10,203 bases of DNA, from assembly GCA_019420135.1 (NCBI GenBank), contig JAHZHS010000032.1, forward strand, positions 5,868-16,070. Reading direction: 5' to 3'. A model generated the notes under the pieces. The model did no database searches. It was given only the letters and a program-made list of their open reading frames with translations, and was not told where the DNA came from. The position numbers were made by a program, and so were the translations under genes. Positions within the stretch are counted from its first letter, which is position 1. Each line of letters begins with the position of its first letter. The DNA is from Oscillospiraceae bacterium (GTDB lineage Bacteria; Bacillota; Clostridia; Oscillospirales; Ruminococcaceae). Positions 1 to 5,524 of this stretch are shown piece by piece.

Positions 1-458
1 TCCAGCAGGGACACGGTGGGGTACTGGTCGGACAGGGAACCCGAGCCGGTGCCGCCGTAGACGGGATTGGTGGAGGACCAGCCGAATACATTCAGCTTGG
101 TGGTGGTCAGGGGCAGGGCGTTGTCATCGTTTTTCAGCAGGACGATGCCCTCCTCCGCGATGTCGGTGCACAGCTCCTTGGCGGCATCGGCGGTGGCGTC
201 GGTGATGGTGCCGTTGCCGGTGGCCAGGCTGATCATCGAGCTCATGGGCCCGAAGCAGATCAGATTGGCAATGATGCCGACGGCCAGCAGCAGAGCTGCC
301 CCTGCCTGGGCGCGGATCAGGAATTTGCGGGCTTTGGACAATTTCAGGCAGGCGACCATGACAATCAGGGCGAGCACGATCACGACGCCCAAAGCGATCA
401 GATAGGGTTTCAATGTGTTAAGTACGTTGATGACGTCTTCCATGTTGATACTTAACAT
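1..458 (-). CDS. Membrane-anchored GH3 beta-glucosidase, N-terminal part
   Basis: Only the first 152 codons are present; the gene runs off the left edge. Residues 17-38 and 48-72 are two hydrophobic segments joined by a Lys/Arg-rich loop (KLSKARKFLIRAQ). By the positive-inside rule that loop is cytoplasmic, so both ends, including the enzyme, should face outside. From about residue 91 the sequence matches the start of a GH3 C-terminal domain: EEGIVLLKN at 102-110, ALPL at 114-117 and NVFGWSSTNPVYGGTGSG at 123-140. In ordinary GH3 enzymes this motif follows a TIM barrel of about 350 residues. Here it comes first, as in the domain-swapped GH3 enzymes of Ruminococcus and Butyrivibrio. The start at 458 is chosen for a GGAGGAGG ribosome site about 10 bases upstream; ATG 443 is an in-frame alternative. 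The likely role is hydrolysis of beta-glucosides or related oligosaccharides at the cell surface; the exact substrate cannot be read. Confidence 0.85.
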   Translation of the reverse strand, partial: MLSINMEDVINVLNTLKPYLIALGVVIVLALIVMVACLKLSKARKFLIRAQAGAALLLAVGIIANLICFGPMSSMISLATGNGTITDATADAAKELCTDIAEEGIVLLKNDDNALPLTTTKLNVFGWSSTNPVYGGTGSGSLSDQYPTVSLL

Positions 459-535
459 GCTTCTTCTTCCTCCTCCAGAATAGTTTTTTCCAAAATGGCG
501 GCAACGCTTACCCGTCAGCCCTCCTTTTCCAATGT

Positions 536-556
536 GGTAATGTTACCTTACCAATT
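536..556 (-). promoter_or_regulatory. Candidate operator upstream of the GH3 gene
   Basis: The plus strand carries GGTAATGTTACC at 536-547, a 5-base inverted repeat with a 2-base spacer. On the minus strand the stretch reads AATTGGT, ten bases, then TTACC up to a one-base overlap. This resembles the element at 1380-1401 next to the gntR gene. It lies between the end of gntR and the GH3 start, about 80 bases upstream of the GH3 gene, so the GntR regulator is the natural candidate to bind it. No convincing -35/-10 pair for GH3 was found around it. Inferred from symmetry and position only. Confidence 0.35.
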
Positions 557-561
557 TTGAC

Positions 562-595
562 AAATAAAAAATAGAGCGTCCCCCGCCAAGGGGGA
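562..595 (-). terminator. Probable Rho-independent terminator of gntR
   Basis: On the minus strand, just after the gntR stop codon, TCCCCC pairs with GGGGGA around a 5-base loop (579-595). Six bases later comes a T-rich tract, ATTTTTTATTT. The gap between stem and T-tract is longer than ideal, so termination may be partial and some transcripts may continue into the GH3 gene. Confidence 0.5.
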
Positions 596-602
596 GACGA
601 CA

Positions 603-1316
603 CTATCTGGCATGGCGCTCCACACTTTTCAGGTGGGCGTACATGGTGTGGTAAGCAAATTCCGCTTCCTGCTCTTCCACGGCAATGGCAATCTGGCGGT
701 GCTGTTGCTGGGCGCGCCGCATGAAGGCCCCGGACATTTGTCCCGTCTGGACATGCTGGGCGCGGCATTCCTCAAAGGAAGCGGAGATGGTGGCAAAAAT
801 CTGGATCAGATATTCCTGGTGGGAAGCGTTCACAATAGCCCGGTGAACGGCGGTATCCAGATCGTGTACCTTTTGCAGACTTTCCAGGGTATTGGGATCT
901 TCGGGAATAATGGCATCGTAGGCAGCCAGGGCATCCTGGATGGTCTGGAGGTCATTGTCTGTGCGAAATTGTGCGGCATATCGTGCACATTCCGCTTCCA
1001 GAGAGCGCTTGACCACCATGATCTCATCCATGGTACCGTGGTTATGCAGTACGGCGTTGGCATAGAGCACCCGCCCGATCATGGCATTGCTCTGCCCGGC
1101 CACAAAGGTACCCGCGCCCTGCCGGGCCTCCAGGATACCAAGCACGATCAGGCCGCTCAGAGCCTCCCGCACCGAGACACGGCTGACCCCCAGCTGCTCG
1201 GAAAGGCTGCGCTCGGTGTCCAGCTTGTCCCCGGAGCGGAGGGTGCCGTCCAGGATCCGGGACAGGATATAATCGGCAATGGCCTGGCTGTTGCTCTTTT
1301 TTTCTATAATTCCCAT
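603..1316 (-). CDS. GntR-family (FadR subfamily) transcriptional regulator
   Basis: A protein of 237 residues, the usual length for FadR-type GntR regulators. Residues 6-74 form the winged helix-turn-helix, with the hallmark stretch SGDKLDTERSLSEQLGVSRV at 28-47, SVREAL at 48-53 and the wing RQGAGTFV at 65-72. Residues about 95-230 are an all-helical FCD effector domain. D154, H158, H206 and H223 fall where FCD proteins bind a metal ion, with a small organic acid or sugar acid as the usual ligand class; the actual ligand is unknown. The start at 1316 has GAGG 9 bases upstream. ATG 1331 is in frame but has only a weak site. The open frame reaches 1676, but the extra residues would run through the gene's own promoter. 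Its neighbours are GH3 downstream on the same strand and def divergently. It probably regulates itself and may control GH3. Confidence 0.9.
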   Translation of the reverse strand: MGIIEKKSNSQAIADYILSRILDGTLRSGDKLDTERSLSEQLGVSRVSVREALSGLIVLGILEARQGAGTFVAGQSNAMIGRVLYANAVLHNHGTMDEIMVVKRSLEAECARYAAQFRTDNDLQTIQDALAAYDAIIPEDPNTLESLQKVHDLDTAVHRAIVNASHQEYLIQIFATISASFEECRAQHVQTGQMSGAFMRRAQQQHRQIAIAVEEQEAEFAYHTMYAHLKSVERHAR

Positions 1317-1341
1317 GTTCAAAAGCCTCATTTTGTCGTTC

Positions 1342-1360
1342 CGTGGTTCAATATACCACG
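1342..1360 (-). promoter_or_regulatory. Inverted repeat over the gntR -10, candidate autoregulatory operator
   Basis: CGTGGT and ACCACG form a perfect 6-base inverted repeat with a 7-base spacer. The spacer and half-sites include the gntR -10 hexamer (1350-1355), so a protein bound here would block RNA polymerase. This placement is typical of an autorepressor site. The binding protein is inferred, most simply the GntR product itself. Confidence 0.5.
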
Positions 1361-1378
1361 CACACCGGTGACTGTCAA
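1350..1378 (-). promoter_or_regulatory. gntR promoter (TTGACA-17-TATATT)
   Basis: On the minus strand a perfect -35 TTGACA (1378-1373) is followed by 17 bases and the -10 TATATT (1355-1350). Transcription would begin about 25-30 bases before the gntR start codon, leaving a short leader. Sequence match and position both agree with the gene. Confidence 0.8.
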
Positions 1379-1379
1379 T

Positions 1380-1401
1380 AATTGGTCTTACAAATTTTAC
1401 C
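1380..1401. promoter_or_regulatory. Candidate FadR-type operator between gntR and def
   Basis: TGGTCTTACAA (1383-1393) fits the FadR-subfamily operator pattern t.GTa.tAC.a at all but one fixed position, as I recall that consensus. The wider element AATTGGT...TTACC (1380-1401) resembles the one upstream of GH3 (536-556, other strand). It lies immediately upstream of the gntR -35 box. Inference from pattern and place. Confidence 0.4.
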
Positions 1402-1409
1402 GCCAATTT

Positions 1410-1426
1410 CTGGTCAAAATTGCCAG
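1410..1426. repeat. Short inverted repeat CTGG-N9-CCAG
   Basis: CTGG at 1410-1413 and CCAG at 1423-1426 are symmetric around TCAAAATTG, in the gntR-def divergent region. It could be an additional regulator half-site pair. Four-base arms occur often by chance, so this is weak. Confidence 0.2.
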
Positions 1427-1560
1427 TCCGGCGTTTTTGTGTCGATGATACAGGCGGAAAATCCTTCCCTGGATTCAGTATATCATGGCTTCCGGCCCTG
1501 CCGCAATCCACCGCGGGGAGGAAGGCAAAATCCAGGAACCTTTTCCCGGCGGAAAAAAGC

Positions 1561-1589
1561 TTGCCCGCTGCCGGATAACCCGGTATAAT
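1561..1589 (+). promoter_or_regulatory. def promoter (TTGCCC-17-TATAAT)
   Basis: The -35 TTGCCC (1561-1566) is separated by exactly 17 bases from a perfect -10 TATAAT (1584-1589). The def start codon lies about 30 bases beyond the expected transcription start, with GAGGAG (1612-1617) as ribosome site. The stretch 1427-1560 between this promoter and the gntR control region shows nothing I can name, apart from two distant 8-base complementary arms (1468-1475 and 1529-1536). Confidence 0.75.
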
Positions 1590-1627
1590 GCAGAAAAAGG
1601 ACAAAATTGGCGAGGAGAAAATGGCAA

Positions 1628-2038
1628 ATGATTCGCGAAATCTGCAAGGATGAGGCCTTTCTGGCCCGCAAGGCACGGCTCGCCACGCCGGAGGACCTGG
1701 GGGTGGGGGAGGACCTTCTGGACACGCTGCGTCACCATCAGGACGGCTGCGTGGGCATGGCCGCCAATATGATCGGGGTGGACAAGCGCATCATTGCCTT
1801 TGACAACGATGGCAGTTATATGGTCATGTACAACCCGGAGATCCTGGCAAAATCAGACCCCTACCAGACGGAGGAGGGTTGCCTTTCTCTCACCGGCGTC
1901 CGCCCGGTCAAGCGGTGGAAAGCCATAAAAGTCCGCTGGCAGAATGAAAAATTCCAGTACAGGATCAAAAAATTCACCGGCTGGACGGCAGAGATCATCC
2001 AGCATGAGATCGACCACTGTGAGGGCATTCTGATCTGA
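1628..2038 (+). CDS. def: Peptide deformylase, short clostridial type
   Basis: A protein of 136 residues. Peptide deformylase removes the formyl group from the N-terminal methionine of new proteins in the cytoplasm. Motif II EGCLSL is at 83-88, with metal ligand C85. Motif III QHEIDH is at 125-130, with ligands H126 and H130 and catalytic E127. Motif I reads VGMAANMIG at 42-50, so the usual glutamine of the GxGxAAxQ motif is replaced by M48. I recall this variant from a short clostridial group that often accompanies a standard deformylase, so this may be a second or specialised copy. The ATG start at 1628 has GAGGAG 10 bases upstream; the in-frame TTG at 1607 lies before that site and is rejected. 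It is followed after 14 bases by the TIGR04076-type gene and probably co-transcribed with it. Confidence 0.9.
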   Translation: MIREICKDEAFLARKARLATPEDLGVGEDLLDTLRHHQDGCVGMAANMIGVDKRIIAFDNDGSYMVMYNPEILAKSDPYQTEEGCLSLTGVRPVKRWKAIKVRWQNEKFQYRIKKFTGWTAEIIQHEIDHCEGILI

Positions 2039-2052
2039 AAGGGGAGAAACCC

Positions 2053-2367
2053 ATGAAAAAGTGCCGGATCACTGTCATGCGCATTACCCGGTATGAGGAC
2101 CTGATGGCGCAGTACGAAAATCCCATTTCCCATGCCTGTTCCATGGAAGAGGGTCAGGTCTTTGTGGCGAACGGCTGGGAAAAGCCGGAGGGCTTCTGCC
2201 AGAGCGCCTGGGACACCCTCTCGCCCTTTGTGCTGGCGCTGAGCCACGGCGGCGAAAACTTTTATGACGGATGGATGAAAAATCCGCGCTCTGCCATGCT
2301 GTCCTGCAACGACGGTTTCCGTCCGGTGACTTTCCTGGTGGAGGCCCTGGACGAGGACGCGGACTGA
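2053..2367 (+). CDS. TIGR04076-family small protein of unknown function
   Basis: A 104-residue protein with no signal peptide or membrane segment. The pattern is one I recognise from the TIGR04076 family of short conserved proteins: MKKCRITVMR at the start, GQVFVANGW at 34-42, KPEGFC at 44-49, SPFV at 57-60, GGENFYDGWMKNP at 66-78 and SCNDGFRPV at 84-92. Cysteines at 4, 29, 49 and 85 could suggest metal or redox chemistry, but no function is established that I know of. The ribosome site GGGGAG lies 6 bases before the ATG. It is the second gene of the def unit, and a terminator follows about 45 bases after its stop. The link to deformylase is by position only. Confidence 0.8.
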   Translation: MKKCRITVMRITRYEDLMAQYENPISHACSMEEGQVFVANGWEKPEGFCQSAWDTLSPFVLALSHGGENFYDGWMKNPRSAMLSCNDGFRPVTFLVEALDEDAD

Positions 2368-2410
2368 GAAAGGTACTTTTTATTAAGCGGCCGGCTTTGC
2401 CTGACATAAC

Positions 2411-2452
2411 AAAAATTCCCTGATGCGGAGTATCAGCGTCAGGGAATTTTTT
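2411..2452 (+). terminator. Bidirectional Rho-independent terminator
   Basis: AAAAATTCCCTGATGC (2411-2426) pairs with GCGTCAGGGAATTTTT (one G-T pair) around a loop of about 9 bases, ending in a T-run to 2452. The A-tract on the left arm becomes a T-tract on the minus strand, so the hairpin can also end the araC-type gene, whose stop codon is about 105 bases away. Bases 2453-2558 hold nothing else I can identify. Confidence 0.85.
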
Positions 2453-2558
2453 GTCTGATGACGGCACTGTGGTCACGGTAATTCCGCGCGAAAAGATCAG
2501 GCGAATACAGAAAGACAAACACAAATGGAAAGGGAGAAAAACGACGGATGAAGCTGTA

Positions 2559-3452
2559 TCAGACGGAGGACTGCACCTCGGAGGATTGCTCTGCTCCGGC
2601 AATCCGGCTTTGCTTGCGATAATCCGTCGGACTCTGACCGGTAAATCGGCGGAAACTCTGGGAGAAATAACTGGAAGACGAAAACCCGAGTAAATGTGCG
2701 ATCTGCGAAAGAGCATAGTCGGTATGTTCCAGCATATATTGGCTTTCCCGGATTCGCCGTTCGATCAGGTAGTTGATGGGGGAGATGCCGTATTCCCGCT
2801 TGAAGGAATGCGCCAGATAATATTTGTTGACATGGGTAATGCTGGACAGCAGTTCCAGATCGATAGGTTCGGCAAAGTGTTCGTCGATGAAACGGCGGGC
2901 GGCAGCGCATTCTTTGTTGGTGTGCAGCCCGTGTTCGATGTTCAGCGTGAAGTGCGTATGGCGCAGCAGCAGGGATAACAGAACCACCAGAAGATGCTGA
3001 CAAACGTTCTCCCAGCCCTGAGGCTGATTGGCGGCTTCCGAAATCAGCATGCGCAGAAGGGCAAGAATCTCGGTGCGGGAGCTCCGGTAGTTCAAGACGG
3101 AGCAGAGCTGATTCTGGGAGTTGAAAATGAGATCCACGCCGCTGATGCCAAGGGCAATATATTCCAATGGATTGCTGGGAACACTGGTTTCGGTATGCTC
3201 CACATTGGGATTCACAATGATCATGTCGTCGCTTCCCACCGGCAGTACCTGGTCCTTCATGCGAAAATCGCCGATGCCCCGGACGCAGTAAAACAATTCC
3301 ATGTTCGGGTGACTGTGCATGGTGCTGTGCCAGTCCTCACTGAATTGTGCGTCGGTTACATATAACAGTTTCACGTTTTCGAGGAGGGTAGAGGAGAGAC
3401 TGGGCGAAGTTTGTGCTGCGGCGGAATGGACATCGTAACGATTGGAACTCAT
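2559..3452 (-). CDS. AraC-family transcriptional regulator with cupin sensor
   Basis: A protein of 297 residues, normal for this family. Residues about 38-110 form the cupin ligand-binding domain, with HSHPNMELFYCVRG at 46-59 (the usual H-x-H...E pattern) and DDMIIVNPNVEH at 75-86. Residues about 180-282 are the double helix-turn-helix DNA-binding domain: ARRFIDEHF at 185-193, ITHVNKYYLAHSFKREYG at 205-222, SPINYL at 224-229, and the signature IAHLLGFSSSSYFSQSFRRF at 251-270 followed by GQSPTDYR. The start is supported by GGGAGG 8 bases upstream. The gene is divergent from the sugar transporter and phosphorylase operon, the standard arrangement for a local activator sensing the incoming sugar or its breakdown product. 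That role is inferred. The coding end reaches 2559, with the shared terminator beyond. Confidence 0.93.
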   Translation of the reverse strand: MSSNRYDVHSAAAQTSPSLSSTLLENVKLLYVTDAQFSEDWHSTMHSHPNMELFYCVRGIGDFRMKDQVLPVGSDDMIIVNPNVEHTETSVPSNPLEYIALGISGVDLIFNSQNQLCSVLNYRSSRTEILALLRMLISEAANQPQGWENVCQHLLVVLLSLLLRHTHFTLNIEHGLHTNKECAAARRFIDEHFAEPIDLELLSSITHVNKYYLAHSFKREYGISPINYLIERRIRESQYMLEHTDYALSQIAHLLGFSSSSYFSQSFRRFTGQSPTDYRKQSRIAGAEQSSEVQSSV

Positions 3453-3539
3453 AAACAGAACCTCCCAGGAACTTTTATGGATAAAAATACAAGGAATCCG
3501 GCTGCGAAAAGGGAGCCTGGAATGCGCCTTAGAGAAAAA

Positions 3540-3554
3540 GTAACAAGATGTTAC
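3540..3554. promoter_or_regulatory. Palindrome GTAACA-N3-TGTTAC in the araC leader
   Basis: A perfect 6-base inverted repeat with a 3-base spacer, between the predicted araC promoter and its start codon. It could be an operator or a small leader hairpin. AraC proteins usually bind direct repeats, so a different protein is as likely. Confidence 0.35.
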
Positions 3555-3878
3555 AACAATTTATAAAATAAAAAGCAAGATATAATCGAAATGTGGCGAT
3601 TTCATTATAAACTACCTGGAAGAAAAAGTAAATTCCCAATTTGCCGAAAAGATATGAAATGCAGAAACATGACAGAAAAATGAGAATAAAAACCAGAAAA
3701 TAGGAAATACAAACAAAAAAAATAAAGAATTAATGAAATTTTTATCAAACAAAAATATAGACAAAAAAGAACCGCTCTTTTTGTTGATGATTGATACAAA
3801 AAAACTTGCCGAGTGCTTTATTTAATGGGTATTTTGGACATAAAAACAATTTATATAAAAGTTAGAGCAAGAAAGAAC
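3555..3878. other. AT-rich divergent intergenic region
   Basis: This stretch is strongly A/T-rich compared with the genes around it. By hand count, bases 3661-3780 contain 28 G or C out of 120. Purines, mostly A in repeated tracts, dominate the plus strand. The open frames in it are short and low in complexity, so I call no gene. It holds the predicted araC promoter on the minus strand and a weak hairpin (AAAAAGA 3764-3770 with TCTTTTT 3776-3782). A-tracts of this kind often act as bent upstream DNA or regulator-binding DNA. Confidence 0.6.
3604..3632 (-). promoter_or_regulatory. Predicted araC-type gene promoter (TTTACT-17-TATAAT)
   Basis: On the minus strand a perfect -10 TATAAT (3609-3604) lies 17 bases after TTTACT (3632-3627), which matches four of six -35 bases. 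It predicts a leader of about 145 bases containing the palindrome at 3540-3554. In AT-rich DNA such matches can arise by chance. Confidence 0.45.
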
Positions 3879-3906
3879 TTGTATTGCTGCCGGGAAATTG
3901 TATACT
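3879..3906 (+). promoter_or_regulatory. Predicted promoter of the transporter-phosphorylase operon
   Basis: TTGTAT (3879-3884), a 16-base spacer and TATACT (3901-3906) sit at the right edge of the AT-rich region, about 100 bases before the binding-protein start codon. The imperfect -35 fits an activator-dependent promoter, as expected with a divergent AraC regulator. The leader downstream is structured. Confidence 0.5.
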
Positions 3907-3920
3907 TGAAAGCACGAGAT

Positions 3921-3970
3921 GCGGGGAAGCGCGAAAGCAAATGTCGAAACAACGTTCTTTCCGTCCCCGC
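3921..3970 (+). promoter_or_regulatory. Structured operon leader with internal near-palindrome
   Basis: GCGGGGA (3921-3927) and TCCCCGC (3964-3970) form a perfect 7-base GC-rich outer stem, and GAAAG (3933-3937) with CTTTC (3957-3961) can extend it inside. Within it, 3946-3961 (GAAACAACGTTCTTTC) is a 16-base near-palindrome centred on AACGTT with only one mismatched pair. It would fit a LacI-like operator shape, or simply part of the RNA fold. It lies downstream of the predicted promoter and 21 bases before the AGGAGG ribosome site. I recognise no named riboswitch. Confidence 0.4.
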
Positions 3971-4003
3971 TTTACTACACACTTATCAAATAGGAGGCAG
4001 ACT

Positions 4004-5383
4004 ATGAAAAAGGCACTCAGCATGCTGCTGGCGGTTACAATGGCAGCATCCGTGTTCACTGCTTGCAGTGGCGGCACCACCAGCGATTCTTCTACCGGCG
4101 GTGAGATGTCCGGTTCCACCGACGCCACCACTTCCACCGCTTCGGAGGAAGGCGATTACGCCGGCCAGACCCTGAAAGTGGCCGCCATTGAGACCGCCTA
4201 CGGCTCTGAAATGTGGCAGAAAGTCGCGGATGCCTTTGAGGCAAAGACCGGCGCCACTGTGGAGCTGACCACCGACAAGAACCTGGAGGATGTGATCGAT
4301 CCTCAGATGAAGGCAGGCAACTACTATGATGTGGTTCACCTGGCCACCGGCCGTGAGAAGGCTCTGCCCGAGACCATGCTGAAGGAAAATGCGCTGGCGG
4401 ATCTGTCCGACGTTCTTAGCATGAATGTCCTGGGCGAGGACGTCACCGTTGGTGAGAAGATCATCCCCGGCTTCACCGGCAACCTGACCACCAACCCCTA
4501 CAATGATGACCGGGTCTTCATGATGCCCATGTTCTACAGCCCCTGCGGCCTGTTCTACAACAAGGCAAACTTCACCGAGGGCGGCGGCAGCCTGACCCTT
4601 CCCACCACCTGGGACGAGTTCTTCGCCCTGGCAGACCAGACCGACATCCCGCTGTTTACTTATCCCACCGCCGGTTATCTGGATGCCTTCATCTACGCCA
4701 TGATCCCCGAAGTGGGCGGACAGGAATTCTTCAACAATGCTCTGAAGTATGACGAGACCACCTGGGCCAGCGATGATATGGTCAAGATGTACGACGTGCT
4801 TGGCAAGCTGGCTGCCAACACCGAGAAGTCCACTCCCTCCAACGGCAACGCCGACAACTTCACCAAGAACCAGCAGCTGATCCTGGACAACAAGGCGCTG
4901 TTCATGCCCAACGGCAACTGGGTCATCGGCGAGATGGCCGACGCTCCCCGCGCGGACGGCTTTGAGTGGGGCTTCATGGCTCTGCCCGCGATGGAAGAGG
5001 GCGGCGACCGCTACAGCTACACCTACTTTGAGCAGTGCTGGGTTCCCGCCGGTTCTCAGAATCAGGAGCTGGCAAAGTTGTTCATCAGTTACCTGTACAG
5101 CGATGAGGCCGCTTCCATCTTTGCCGAGGCCGGCGCAGTCCAGCCCATCGTTGGCATGACCGACAAGCTGAGCGACGACAACAAAGTTTACTACAGCGTG
5201 TACGACAATGGCGCCAAGGCGGCCATCGGCACCTTCGCAACCACCAAGCCTGTGGAAGGCATGAACTTCAAGCAGATCTTCTGCTTCACCATGGACAGCG
5301 TTGTGAACGGCACCAAGACCGTGGATCAGTGGCGCACCGACGTGCAGGATGCCTGCAAGACCATGGCTGCGGCTATGGAGTAA
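4004..5383 (+). CDS. Sugar ABC transporter substrate-binding lipoprotein
   Basis: A 459-residue family-1 extracellular solute-binding protein, which captures a sugar outside the membrane and delivers it to the two permeases. Residues 1-21 are a lipoprotein signal: MKK, a hydrophobic core, and VFTAC with the lipid-modified C21. Residues 22-52 are a Ser/Thr/Gly-rich spacer. The mature fold starts near QTLKVAAIE. RVFMMPMFYSPCGLFYNK and TLPTTWDEFFALA are typical of the binding-protein core, and LFMPNGNWVIGEM is another conserved stretch. It resembles NgcE-type proteins for N-acetylglucosamine or diacetylchitobiose. With a GH112 phosphorylase downstream, galacto-N-biose or lacto-N-biose is the likely cargo; that specificity is inferred. 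The start at 4004 has a perfect AGGAGG 6 bases upstream. The open frame extends back to 3884, but only this start gives a signal peptide at the N-terminus. Confidence 0.92.
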   Translation: MKKALSMLLAVTMAASVFTACSGGTTSDSSTGGEMSGSTDATTSTASEEGDYAGQTLKVAAIETAYGSEMWQKVADAFEAKTGATVELTTDKNLEDVIDPQMKAGNYYDVVHLATGREKALPETMLKENALADLSDVLSMNVLGEDVTVGEKIIPGFTGNLTTNPYNDDRVFMMPMFYSPCGLFYNKANFTEGGGSLTLPTTWDEFFALADQTDIPLFTYPTAGYLDAFIYAMIPEVGGQEFFNNALKYDETTWASDDMVKMYDVLGKLAANTEKSTPSNGNADNFTKNQQLILDNKALFMPNGNWVIGEMADAPRADGFEWGFMALPAMEEGGDRYSYTYFEQCWVPAGSQNQELAKLFISYLYSDEAASIFAEAGAVQPIVGMTDKLSDDNKVYYSVYDNGAKAAIGTFATTKPVEGMNFKQIFCFTMDSVVNGTKTVDQWRTDVQDACKTMAAAME

Positions 5384-5462
5384 GCATTGCCCGCGTTCGT
5401 AGCGCAAGACAAGCAGGAAGCACCGTTCTGCTGTCTGCCGCGTGGGTAATCTGGTAAAACCG

Positions 5463-5504
5463 GGCGGTGAACAGAAGGCAACTTCCTTTTGTTCACCGCC
5501 TTTT
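5463..5504 (+). terminator. Attenuator-like hairpin between binding-protein and permease genes
   Basis: GGCGGTGAACA (5463-5473) pairs perfectly with TGTTCACCGCC (5490-5500). Inside it GAAG and CTTC close a GCAA tetraloop (a GNRA loop), leaving a short CTTT bulge. Only four Ts follow, so termination should be partial. It sits between the binding-protein stop and the first permease's ribosome site. Such hairpins are known in sugar ABC operons to raise binding-protein mRNA over permease mRNA, by partial termination or by protecting the upstream message. Confidence 0.6.
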
Positions 5505-5524
5505 CGGTGAAAGGAGAGGGCACA

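Noticed and set aside
612..1448. 278-residue plus-strand open frame opposite gntR
   Set aside because: It mirrors a clear FadR-type protein, shows no family motifs and overlaps the gntR promoter region.
1468..1536. CCTGGATT...AATCCAGG long-range stem as a riboswitch for def
   Set aside because: It lies upstream of the def promoter, so it would not be in the def mRNA; arms 53 bases apart can be chance.
1607..1627. Upstream TTG start for the deformylase
   Set aside because: It lies before the GAGGAG ribosome site, and the family normally begins with MIREI-like residues at ATG 1628.
1317..1676. N-terminal extension of the GntR protein to 1676
   Set aside because: It would run through the gntR -35/-10 and into def; the regulator has its normal length when started at 1316.
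3906..3922. Possible catabolite-repression (cre) site at TGAAAGCACGAGATGC
   Set aside because: Only the left half resembles the cre consensus; the right half does not match.
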